From contig CAYOWC010000058.1 in NCBI GenBank assembly GCA_964407525.1, positions 1 through 20,288 on the forward strand: a stretch of 20,288 nucleotides of DNA, in the 5' to 3' direction. The DNA comes from DUZB01 sp964407525 (GTDB lineage: Bacteria; Desulfobacterota; DSM-4660; Desulfatiglandales; Desulfatiglandaceae). Made by a program: the position numbers and the translations under genes. Shown piece by piece: positions 1-7,128 of this stretch; position 1 is the stretch's first letter, and each line of letters begins with the position of its first letter. The notes under the pieces are model-generated. The model was given only the letters and a program-made list of their open reading frames with translations. It was not told the DNA's origin and searched no databases.

Positions 1-19
1 ACCGTTTTCCTTTCTCCCA

Positions 20-47
20 TTGAAACATGGAAACAATTCATTATAAT
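20..47 (+). promoter_or_regulatory. Sigma70-type promoter of the cysteine synthase fusion gene
   Basis: A -35 box TTGAAA (20-25) and a perfect -10 box TATAAT (42-47) are separated by 16 bases. Transcription would start near base 54, leaving an untranslated leader of about 40 bases before the ATG at 96. The leader has no convincing Shine-Dalgarno sequence: the bases just before the ATG are A-rich after a CCCGGG. This is read from consensus only. Confidence 0.6.
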
Positions 48-95
48 CTATAGGCAGTTACTCGTTACCTTAAAAGAAATTCCCGGGCATAAAAA

Positions 96-2408
96 ATGAC
101 AAAATCACGCAGCATCCTTGACTACATCGGAAACACTCCTCTCGTAAGTCTCTCCTCGATAAATCCCAACAAAGGGGTTGAGATTCTGGGGAAGCTCGAA
201 TATTTCAATCCCGGGGGTTCCATCAAAGACCGTCCTGCCCTCCACATGATTGAAGAAGCTGAAAAGACGGGAGAACTCACAAAAGACAAAATCATTCTCG
301 AATCCACCAGCGGAAATACCGGAATTGGTCTTGCCATGGTTGCTGCCATCAAAGGCTACCGTATCCTTTTGATCATGTCCGAGGCCGTCAGCGAAGAACG
401 CATGAAAATCCTGAAAGCGCTTGGGGCGGAGCTCGAATTCACCCCCGCGCACTTGGGAACGGACGGCGCCATAGAATATGGTTACAACCTCATAAGAGAG
501 AACCCGGACAAGTACTGGTTAGCCGATCAGTTTAACAATGAAGCAAACTGGATGGCTCACTATACCGGAACATCCGAAGAGATATGGACACAGACGGGAG
601 GGGAATTGAGCGCGATTGTCGCCACCATGGGCACAACCGGCACGCTGATGGGGATTTCAAGACGATTCAAGGAACTGGACCCAAATGTTCAGATCATAGG
701 AGTTGAACCGTATCTGGGCCACAAAATCCAGGGTCTGAAAAACATGAAAGAATCGTACCGACCCGGGATTTTTGAAAAATCCAGAGCAGATAAAATCATC
801 AACATTGAAGATGAAGAGGCATTCGGAACCACCCGGCTCCTTGCAATGAAGGAAGGTCTTTTCGTAGGAATGAGTTCTGGTGCCGCCATGGCCGTTGCCC
901 TCAAAATGGCGTCGGAAATGGAATCGGGCAGGATTGTTGTCATTCTTCCCGACGGAGGAGAAAGATACTTGAGCACGCCGCTCTTCATGGCTAAAAAAAG
1001 ATCCGGGTTGTTTGTATTCAACACATTACACAGAAAAAAAGAAGAATTCATTCCTATCCATGAAAACCACGTAAAGATGTATTCCTGCGGCCCCACCTTG
1101 TGCCAGGAAATCGATCTGGGCCAATGCAGAAGGCTCATTTTTTCGGACCTGATCCGACGGTACATGGAATTCAAGGGATACGAGGTCGAGCATGTCATGA
1201 ACGTCACCGATCTTGACGATCGGACTATCCAGGGCGCGCAGGAGGCAGGCCTGTCTCTGCGGGAATTTACGGACCGCTATTATGATATTTTCATGAAAGA
1301 TCTTGACGACCTGAACATCAAAAAAGCAACCGCCTACCCCAGGGCCAGCGAACATGTGGAAGAAACCATCCAGCTCACAGAGAAACTGCTGGAAAAGGGC
1401 TATGCCTATGAAAAACTTCGCTCTATCTATTTTGATATCTCACGATTGAAGGAATATGGAGATCTTTCCAGCATCGATCTGGAAAAAATACAGGTTGGCA
1501 AAACAGTAGACCTGGATCAGTACGAGAAAGACAATCCGCGGGACTTCACTCTCCTCAAAAGATCTACTCTGAATGAACTGAAAAGGGGAATTTTCTTTCA
1601 GACAAAATGGGGAAATATCAGGCCAGGATGGCACATGGAATGTTCCGCCATGGCCATGAAATACCTGGGGCCCAACTACGACATCCATACAAGTGGAGTG
1701 GAACTCATCTTCCCCCATCACGAAAATGCCATTGCGATAAGCCGCGCCGTGTCCGGCAACGCCCCTGCCAATTACTGGATGCACAACGAACCGGTCATGG
1801 CCAATGGGGGAAAGGAATCCGAGTTATCAACCGCCCCCCCGCTGACGCTCAAAGATCTCCTCCAGCATGGGTATACGGCAAGAGAAGTCAGGTACTGGCT
1901 GATTGGAAGGCACTACAGAAAGCCCAGCTATTTTTCGAAAAAAAAACTTTTATCTGCAAGGAATACCCTGTCTCATCTTGACAAATTCATCCAGAAACTT
2001 CATTACGCAAAACCTGTCGGCGATAATCCGGACATAGACCAGGCCGTTTACGCCATAAGACACAAATTCATGGAATCCATGGATGATGATTTCAGTATTG
2101 CGCCCGCACTTGCGGCCCTGTTCCAGTTCACCAGCCGAATGAACAAAATCATGGACCAGAGCGGGCTCTCTCCCTCGGACAGGGAAAAAGCCATGGAAGC
2201 CCTCAGGCAGATCGACTCGGTTCTCGGAATCATGAATCTTGAACCGGACGAGATAGGACAAGAAGTGGAAGAAATGATCCGGAGCCGGGAAAAAGCCAGA
2301 AAAGCAGGAAACTGGGAGATGGCAGACCGCCTGCGGAAAAAGCTGCTCGAAATAGGAATAGAAGTCAATGACACGAAACAGGGTACTGTCTGGAACAGGG
2401 TAGGATAG
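96..2408 (+). CDS. Cysteine synthase fused to a degenerate cysteinyl-tRNA synthetase-like module
   Basis: Residues 1 to about 300 are a PLP-dependent cysteine synthase (O-acetylserine sulfhydrylase / CBS fold). The motif NPGGSIKDR contains the Schiff-base lysine K44, STSGNTG (70-76) is the substrate/phosphate loop, and VGMSSGAA and PDGGERYLST are both in place. Residues from about 305 to 770 align along their whole length with class I cysteinyl-tRNA synthetase: CGPT (331-334), NVTDLDD, GWHMECSAM with C516, FPHHEN (539-544), GRHYR, and the usual C-terminal end around DTKQGTVW. The module should be cytoplasmic and soluble. The HIGH signature reads DLGQ (340-343), the KMSKS loop is replaced by KESELST around 573-579, and the residue matching the zinc-ligand Glu after HHEN is A545. 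The cysteine synthase part is probably active, whereas normal tRNA charging by the second part is doubtful. No stop or frameshift separates the modules, so the fusion looks genuine. A normal cysS would be expected elsewhere in the genome. Confidence 0.9.
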   Translation: MTKSRSILDYIGNTPLVSLSSINPNKGVEILGKLEYFNPGGSIKDRPALHMIEEAEKTGELTKDKIILESTSGNTGIGLAMVAAIKGYRILLIMSEAVSEERMKILKALGAELEFTPAHLGTDGAIEYGYNLIRENPDKYWLADQFNNEANWMAHYTGTSEEIWTQTGGELSAIVATMGTTGTLMGISRRFKELDPNVQIIGVEPYLGHKIQGLKNMKESYRPGIFEKSRADKIINIEDEEAFGTTRLLAMKEGLFVGMSSGAAMAVALKMASEMESGRIVVILPDGGERYLSTPLFMAKKRSGLFVFNTLHRKKEEFIPIHENHVKMYSCGPTLCQEIDLGQCRRLIFSDLIRRYMEFKGYEVEHVMNVTDLDDRTIQGAQEAGLSLREFTDRYYDIFMKDLDDLNIKKATAYPRASEHVEETIQLTEKLLEKGYAYEKLRSIYFDISRLKEYGDLSSIDLEKIQVGKTVDLDQYEKDNPRDFTLLKRSTLNELKRGIFFQTKWGNIRPGWHMECSAMAMKYLGPNYDIHTSGVELIFPHHENAIAISRAVSGNAPANYWMHNEPVMANGGKESELSTAPPLTLKDLLQHGYTAREVRYWLIGRHYRKPSYFSKKKLLSARNTLSHLDKFIQKLHYAKPVGDNPDIDQAVYAIRHKFMESMDDDFSIAPALAALFQFTSRMNKIMDQSGLSPSDREKAMEALRQIDSVLGIMNLEPDEIGQEVEEMIRSREKARKAGNWEMADRLRKKLLEIGIEVNDTKQGTVWNRVG

Positions 2409-2423
2409 TGAATAAAGATAATG

Positions 2424-2494
2424 CTGAGATACTGGTATGCTGGGATGCTGGGATGTCGAAGATCCCCGTTCTGTTCGGGGGCTGGAATAAAGGC
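2424..2494 (+). repeat. Composite intergenic element, copy A (CTGGGATG repeats plus hairpin)
   Basis: Two to three CTGGGATG/CTGGTATG units lead into ATGTCGAAGATCCC (2453-2466). A hairpin follows with arms CCCCG (2464-2468) and CGGGG (2476-2480), then GGCTGGAATAAAGGC up to 2494. The same order of parts is found on the opposite strand at 8808-8880. The hairpin lies about 60 bases after the fusion gene stop but has no U-run, so it is not a standard intrinsic terminator. Confidence 0.75.
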
Positions 2495-2555
2495 AACCAA
2501 TGCAGGGATGTAACGACAACAAAGCACAAAGAACGACAAACCAGGAACGATAAAA

Positions 2556-2942
2556 ATGCCCATATACGAATATGAATCCGTCAATCCAGGTTCAGCCTGC
2601 GAAAAATGCAGGTTTCGATTTGAAAGGCTCCAAGGGATCTCCGAACCACCCCTGAAAAGCTGCCCTAATTGTGGAAAACCCGTCAGAAAATTGATATCGT
2701 GGTGCAGGGCCGCTGTGGTCGAAACCTCAGAAGAATACAACCATGTAACGAAACAGGTTTCTGACTACGAAAAGGCAGGGATGTGGAGCCATGCGGCGGA
2801 ACTTGGGGACACCCATTCTGAAAAGGCTGGGGACACCGCGATGAAAATGCGGGCCATTGATAACTACGAAAAGGCGGGCTATGCTTCGGCCACATTGGAA
2901 AAACACGCAAGTACGCCTGTAACAAAGGGAAGTTCCGAATAA
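2556..2942 (+). CDS. FmdB-family zinc-ribbon protein
   Basis: This 128-residue protein opens with MPIYEYES, the hallmark N-terminus of FmdB-type putative regulatory proteins. Two cysteine pairs follow: C15-x2-C18 (CEKC) and C36-x2-C39 (CPNCG), which should hold one zinc ion. The spacer before the first pair is longer than usual (VNPGSA). The rest is a hydrophilic, probably helical tail with a loose internal echo (YEKAGM, SEKAGD, YEKAGY). No enzymatic motif is visible. FmdB proteins are small and often poorly characterised, and this one has no obvious partner here. An AGGAACG stretch 6 to 8 bases before the ATG can act as ribosome binding site. It lies 147 bases downstream of the fusion gene on the same strand, with repeat copy A in between. 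Confidence 0.8.
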   Translation: MPIYEYESVNPGSACEKCRFRFERLQGISEPPLKSCPNCGKPVRKLISWCRAAVVETSEEYNHVTKQVSDYEKAGMWSHAAELGDTHSEKAGDTAMKMRAIDNYEKAGYASATLEKHASTPVTKGSSE

Positions 2943-3033
2943 AATTAAAAATATGCGGCGTTACAGCAGCATTGGTCGCAAAGCTTCATTTTTCGTTACT
3001 TGTTCTTCGTGCTTCGTTCGTTAAGCAATCACT

Positions 3034-3066
3034 CACCTTTGCGCCTTTGCGCGAGACAAATTCGTT
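3034..3066 (+). repeat. 33-bp dispersed repeat, copy 1 (CTTTGCGCCTTTGCG type)
   Basis: A 33-base block beginning CACCTTTGCGCC and ending CAAATTCGTT recurs in the same orientation at 8734-8766 with two differences by eye. Both copies follow a TCGTT-rich stretch (2993-3024 here). It sits between the convergent fmdB-type and DUF6178-type genes and starts just past the stop codon of the latter. Confidence 0.75.
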
Positions 3067-3068
3067 TA

Positions 3069-4784
3069 TCACTTTTCACTAACTACAAGAAGAAACTTGC
3101 TGAACCTGGGGTCCGGGGATTCATCGGGAAACCTCTCGTATTCCTCACTGAACTCCTCCCACAGAAAAGATAGATAGTTCTCAAGCGCTTCCCTTTCCTC
3201 CCCATCCAGATCAGGCGCAGCAGCCATGAAATCACTTATAAACGGCACCTTGTACCTCGCCATGCTGTACGGGGGGCCGGGTTCATCTACCCTCAACTTT
3301 CCCAAGAGTTCTACTGTCTGCTTCGTAGAGAGTGGTGCAAACACTGGATCGAGATCCAGCATTCGTCTGGCCCAGATGGTCAGGAAAATCGGTTGGAATG
3401 TTTCGGGGAAAACCCCGTCGTCACCAGGGTCTATGGAATATGGTTCAGCCAGATTGGAAAGAATCCTGTCCAGCCCTTTTACTGCATGGATTTTTTGCTG
3501 CGCATAGGAAATGTCATCCCGCCGCTGGAAGAACCTGAATTTCTCCTCGTGCGCTGAATCATAGAACCTGGGTTTATCTTCGAGAATACCCTCAAGGGTT
3601 CCTCCAAGTTCTTCCCCCCAGAAATGGTTCTCCAGCCCTTTCTCCCTGAACCAACTCTTCTTGATCCATTTCTGGGCCATCCATTTCAACTCCAGAGTCA
3701 TACTGAAGCCCACCCTGAAAAGCGACTGGAGGGGATTATTCTCCACAAGTTTGATAGCTTTTTCCCGAATGGTCCCGGAGGCACTCTCGAGAGCAAGATT
3801 TAGATAACCGGCTACCTTTTCCGATGTATTCACGAGATCATCGACAGTCTCCACCCGTATCCGGTCAGCAGAAATGACCAGGTTGCAGAGCCCCGCAAAT
3901 TCCAGCCACAAACTGTCCATCAACCGGGAATCATTGATTCCGGAAAGGACACTGGGGAAAAGATCCCCTCCCAAACCGTGCACCAGGGGGGATACGGGAA
4001 TCGAGTCACCACGATCATCGTCAACAAGGGGATGAACCTGTCCCTCATTTCCTTCCATTTTCAAGGATGATGCACCCAGACGTCCGTAAATTTCAAACGC
4101 TTCCTCAGGACCAAGGAACCCATATTCGGCAAGACGAACATTCTTCATTCGGTACATCTTTTCTTCCATATCCGAAGGAACAACCCCGGCCAATCCGGAA
4201 ACAAGGGTCTGGTAGGCAGCCGAATTCTCGGATGCCAGGATATTGAGAATTCGTTCTATGACCTCCCGCCGGTCCTCTTTTATAACCTTGATATGAAAAA
4301 CCCCATCAAGGGTCATAACACCGTCTTCCGACTCTAAGAAATCATCTTCATCCGCAATTTCTATGCGGATATTATGGGAAAGGAAGAGATATAAAAGAGC
4401 CTGTTCCTCTAAAAGGAGCCAGGGCACAAGCCTATGGGGGTCGGCTTTTTCAAGCATCCGCAGCCAGTTATAGGACTGCTTCAGATCAAAACGGTCAAAA
4501 TCCCACAATTCCAGATCCAGCACGTATTGCCATTGCTTTTCCGATGCCAGCCTGAGTATGGGGATGCAATCGTCCCCACCGATCTTCTTTACCAGCCAGA
4601 ACAAATCTCCTTCAGAAAGGCTTTGAACCAGATGGAGAGGATCGGGATGGCCCAGAACCCTATTCAGGGCATCCCCCGGAGATAGGGCATGAATGTCTGC
4701 CAGGATAGACCTGTCTTCTGAAAGAGCAGGCATCGAAGGGATAGGGTTTGATCCTGATTTTTTACACGACTTTTTCAACGGCAT
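3069..4784 (-). CDS. DUF6178-like protein of unknown function
   Basis: A 571-residue, acidic, apparently soluble protein with no signal peptide or membrane segment. The N-terminal third carries LSEGDLFWLVKKIGGDD, LASEKQWQYVLDLELWD, a WL-rich stretch and TLDGVFHIKV, which match my memory of DUF6178, a family largely found in Desulfobacterota and of unknown role. The remainder is mostly helical with repeated Trp and acidic patches (LELKWMAQKWIKKSWF; LWEEFSEEYERF near the end). I see no catalytic or metal-binding motif, so no activity is proposed. The ATG is well supported: AGGAG (4789-4793 on the plus strand as ctcct) stands 4 bases upstream. It is transcribed alone, diverging from the ferredoxin gene and convergent with the fmdB-type gene. 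The family name is a recollection, while the reading frame itself is certain. Confidence 0.8.
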   Translation of the reverse strand: MPLKKSCKKSGSNPIPSMPALSEDRSILADIHALSPGDALNRVLGHPDPLHLVQSLSEGDLFWLVKKIGGDDCIPILRLASEKQWQYVLDLELWDFDRFDLKQSYNWLRMLEKADPHRLVPWLLLEEQALLYLFLSHNIRIEIADEDDFLESEDGVMTLDGVFHIKVIKEDRREVIERILNILASENSAAYQTLVSGLAGVVPSDMEEKMYRMKNVRLAEYGFLGPEEAFEIYGRLGASSLKMEGNEGQVHPLVDDDRGDSIPVSPLVHGLGGDLFPSVLSGINDSRLMDSLWLEFAGLCNLVISADRIRVETVDDLVNTSEKVAGYLNLALESASGTIREKAIKLVENNPLQSLFRVGFSMTLELKWMAQKWIKKSWFREKGLENHFWGEELGGTLEGILEDKPRFYDSAHEEKFRFFQRRDDISYAQQKIHAVKGLDRILSNLAEPYSIDPGDDGVFPETFQPIFLTIWARRMLDLDPVFAPLSTKQTVELLGKLRVDEPGPPYSMARYKVPFISDFMAAAPDLDGEEREALENYLSFLWEEFSEEYERFPDESPDPRFSKFLLVVSEK

Positions 4785-4805
4785 AATTCTCCTATCTAAA
4801 GTGAG

Positions 4806-4829
4806 AAGTTCAAAGTTCAGGGTTCAAAG
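4806..4829. repeat. Short GTTCAAAG/GTTCAGG tandem-like repeat
   Basis: Three imperfect units of about 8 bases (AGTTCAAA, GTTCAGG, GTTCAAAGG) lie in the divergent gap between the DUF6178-like gene and the ferredoxin gene. It is one of several short-period repeat families seen in gaps of this window. Confidence 0.5.
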
Positions 4830-4876
4830 GTTACAAACCGCTCAACTTGGATCTTCTAATGATATATAATTGTATT

Positions 4877-4904
4877 CTTGACAAAACGCCCATGCCGTGT
4901 CAAG
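4877..4904. promoter_or_regulatory. Perfect 7-bp dyad containing TTGACA on both strands
   Basis: CTTGACA (4877-4883) and TGTCAAG (4898-4904) form a perfect inverted repeat with a 14-base spacer, placing a -35-like TTGACA on each strand in the gap between two divergent genes. Neither TTGACA has a good -10 at 16-18 bases. It may be an operator or a paired -35 region for the ferredoxin (+) and DUF6178-like (-) genes. Function is inferred from position and symmetry only. Confidence 0.4.
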
Positions 4905-4966
4905 TATTTAGGCAATTACTGATAAAATTTTGAGAAAAGCAGGAACAATAACAAAGGAGCAACACT

Positions 4967-5275
4967 ATGGCCAACATAAAAGAATCCCCCTATGTCTGTC
5001 ACATTTTCATCTGCACAAACGATCGCCAGGGGAAGCGAAAATCATGCGCAGATGGAGATAGCGCCACAGTCAGGACCCTGTTGAAAAATGAAATCAGCGA
5101 CAGGGGGTTAAAAAAACAGGTTCGGGTTTCCTCAAGCGGATGCATGGGGCTTTGCGGAAGCGGCCCCAACGTGATAGTTTATCCCCAGAAGGTCTGGTTC
5201 TCAGGAGTCTCCCCGGAAGATGTGGGGCAGATCGTGTCCAAGGTCGAAGAAATTTTGCAGGACCATGCGGATTAA
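4967..5275 (+). CDS. (2Fe-2S) ferredoxin, thioredoxin-like fold
   Basis: This 102-residue protein has the pattern of thioredoxin-fold [2Fe-2S] ferredoxins, related to the NuoE/HydC cluster domain. HIFICTNDR is followed by C27 (C16-x10-C27), and VSSSGCMGLCGSGPNVIVYP supplies C59-x3-C63. These four Cys should bind the cluster; C11 is extra. The following VWFSGVSPEDVGQIVSKVEEIL is the usual final strand and helix. It would act as a cytoplasmic one-electron carrier. A strong AAAGGAG site lies 8 bases before the ATG. The next gene on the same strand is a flavin oxidoreductase, a plausible but unproven redox partner about 95 bases away. Confidence 0.9.
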   Translation: MANIKESPYVCHIFICTNDRQGKRKSCADGDSATVRTLLKNEISDRGLKKQVRVSSSGCMGLCGSGPNVIVYPQKVWFSGVSPEDVGQIVSKVEEILQDHAD

Positions 5276-5369
5276 TTCACATAAGTCACTGATTACTGGT
5301 CATTGGACATCGAAGTCTACGCTTATCTGGACATTAGACATCTAAAAAATACCAACCAGGGAGATTTGG

Positions 5370-6482
5370 ATGGCAAATCTGTTTGAGACAACCGAAATAA
5401 ACGGCATGACCCTGAAAAACCGTTTTGTTCGTTCAGCCACATGGGAAGGGATAGCGGAAGAAGATGGCGCCGTCACCCCGGCCCTCATAGAAATGATGAA
5501 GCACCTCGCCGTTGGAGGAACCGGCCTCATCGTCACAAGTCATGCCTATGTGACTAGAGAAGGACAGGCAGGAAGGCGACAGTTAGGGTTGTATGACGAT
5601 CGATTAATTCCGGGACTTCGTGAAATGGTGGATACCGTGCACCAACAAGGAGGAGTCATCATCACCCAACTGGCCCACTCGGGGCTCTTTGCCGATCCGG
5701 AAATCACCGGGGAGAAACCGTTTTCTCCTTCCGTGGTAGCTGGGGCAACCCCGCACGATGTTCACGAAATGACTGTTGAGGATATCCAAAACGTGGTGAA
5801 GGCCTTCGGCAACGCAGCGAAACGCGCCGTAGATGCCGGCTTCGACGGTGTCCAGATCCATTCCGCGCATGGATATCTCCTAAGCCAGTTTCTCTCCCCC
5901 TATTTCAACAGGCGTACGGACATCTATGGAGGGAACCTGGAAAACAGGGTCCGAATACATCTTGAAGTATTAGAAGCTGTCCGATCAGCCGTGGGTGAAC
6001 AAATCCCCGTTCTCATCAAAATGAATACGGGAGATTTTCTGGAAGGGGGACTCCAGTTGAAAGATTCGGTAGTCGCTGGAGAACTGTTTCAACAGAACGG
6101 CATGGATGCCATTGAGCTTTCCGGCGGCACAGGCCTGTCCGGCAAACTAAACCCCATAAGAACCGGGATTCGTGAGGAAAAAGACGAAGCATATTTTCGA
6201 AATGCAGCCATTGCCTTTAAGGAAAAAACTACCATCCCCATCATGTTGGTGGGCGGTATCCGGTCTCGTGGAATCGCTGAAGAGATAGTAACCAGCGGTA
6301 CAGCTGATTATATTTCCCTGAGCAGGCCCCTGATTCGGGAACCCGGACTGGTCAACCGATGGAAATCCGGCAACAATGAAAACGCTACCTGCATCTCGTG
6401 CAACAAGTGTCTTTTTGAAACCAGGGCCGGGAAGGGGCTACACTGTGTAATGGACGAACGGGAAGCGAAGGATAAGCAGTGA
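5370..6482 (+). CDS. NADH:flavin oxidoreductase (Old Yellow Enzyme family), single domain with C-terminal Cys cluster
   Basis: A complete FMN-binding TIM barrel of the OYE family, 370 residues. Visible landmarks are NRFVRSATWEG near the N-terminus, TQLAHSG (99-105), the substrate-binding pair in IHSAHGYLLSQFLSP (H164, H167, Y169), NRRTDIYGG, LVGGIRS and SLSRPLIREP (phosphate and FMN binding). It should reduce activated C=C bonds or related acceptors using NAD(P)H; the true substrate is unknown. The C-terminus keeps four cysteines, C341-x2-C344-x2-C347-x11-C359, close to the [4Fe-4S] motif of 2,4-dienoyl-CoA reductase. The second, NAD-binding domain of that enzyme is absent, so electrons may come from a separate partner such as the ferredoxin upstream. 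GGGAG 9 bases before the ATG is the ribosome binding site. One base separates its stop from the next start. Confidence 0.9.
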   Translation: MANLFETTEINGMTLKNRFVRSATWEGIAEEDGAVTPALIEMMKHLAVGGTGLIVTSHAYVTREGQAGRRQLGLYDDRLIPGLREMVDTVHQQGGVIITQLAHSGLFADPEITGEKPFSPSVVAGATPHDVHEMTVEDIQNVVKAFGNAAKRAVDAGFDGVQIHSAHGYLLSQFLSPYFNRRTDIYGGNLENRVRIHLEVLEAVRSAVGEQIPVLIKMNTGDFLEGGLQLKDSVVAGELFQQNGMDAIELSGGTGLSGKLNPIRTGIREEKDEAYFRNAAIAFKEKTTIPIMLVGGIRSRGIAEEIVTSGTADYISLSRPLIREPGLVNRWKSGNNENATCISCNKCLFETRAGKGLHCVMDEREAKDKQ

Positions 6483-6483
6483 G

Positions 6484-7128
6484 ATGAGAATTTCATTGAT
6501 AGGAATGGCCGGATCTGGGAAATCCTTCTGGTCTTCCGCAATCTCCGAAAAGGGTTACTTGCGATATTGTTGCGACGACATGATCGAAGAAAGGCTTTCC
6601 CTTCGGTCTGAAAAAAAAAGGAAGGGGGATGGAACCACAGGGATGGGCCGGTGGATGGGATACCCCTTTGACTCGTCTTATGAGAACCATGAAGAAGAAT
6701 ACCTGAGCAGTGAAAGGAGCGTTCTTCAGGAAATTCTTCTACAGCTTGAACCCATGGATGAGGAAAAGGAACAAAAAATAGTCGTGGATACCGCGGGCAG
6801 TGTCATCTACACCGGAAAAGAGATCCTGAAAAAGCTCAGGCAAAACACCACTGTCGTCTACCTGTCCATACCACTCGCAGTTCGCAAACAGCTGCTGGAA
6901 GCCTATTTATCAAAACCGCATCCTCTAATATGGAACGGCCTTTTTCACCAGAACGAAGGAGAATCCAGCATGCAGGCCCTGGCACGTTGTTACGAAAACC
7001 TGGTTTCGTCACGCGAGGTATTATACGAGAGATATGCGAATGTCATTATCCCCAACCACTTGCGCAGGCGGGATGGCTTTGACGCAGAGGACTTTCTTCA
7101 CGAAGTTCTAACCCAGATAAACCGGTAG
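6484..7128 (+). CDS. Shikimate kinase-like P-loop protein
   Basis: A 214-residue protein starting MRISLIGMAGSGKS, a textbook Walker A motif (residues 7-14) at the extreme N-terminus as in shikimate kinase and other small-molecule NMP-fold kinases. IVVDTAGSVIY and VVYLSIPL resemble the core strands that follow. Typical shikimate-binding residues are not obvious: the region after CCDDMIEERL carries a charged insert and MGRWMGYPFDSSYENHEEEYLSSE. The substrate is therefore left open, and the call stops at superfamily level. Its ATG lies one base after the stop of the oxidoreductase gene, so the two are almost surely co-transcribed. Its last 21 bases overlap the 3' end of rfbC on the other strand. 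Confidence 0.8.
   Translation: MRISLIGMAGSGKSFWSSAISEKGYLRYCCDDMIEERLSLRSEKKRKGDGTTGMGRWMGYPFDSSYENHEEEYLSSERSVLQEILLQLEPMDEEKEQKIVVDTAGSVIYTGKEILKKLRQNTTVVYLSIPLAVRKQLLEAYLSKPHPLIWNGLFHQNEGESSMQALARCYENLVSSREVLYERYANVIIPNHLRRRDGFDAEDFLHEVLTQINR

Noticed and set aside
1..95. T-box or other cysteine-responsive leader before the fusion gene
   Set aside because: The predicted leader is only about 40 bases and has no specifier or antiterminator structure that I can see.
2464..2480. Intrinsic terminator for the fusion gene
   Set aside because: The hairpin is real but no T-run follows, and the same hairpin occurs inside a dispersed repeat elsewhere.
2048..2740. 230-codon minus-strand frame at the end of the fusion gene
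   Set aside because: It covers the CysRS-like C-terminus, the repeat element and part of the FmdB-type gene; only a shadow frame.
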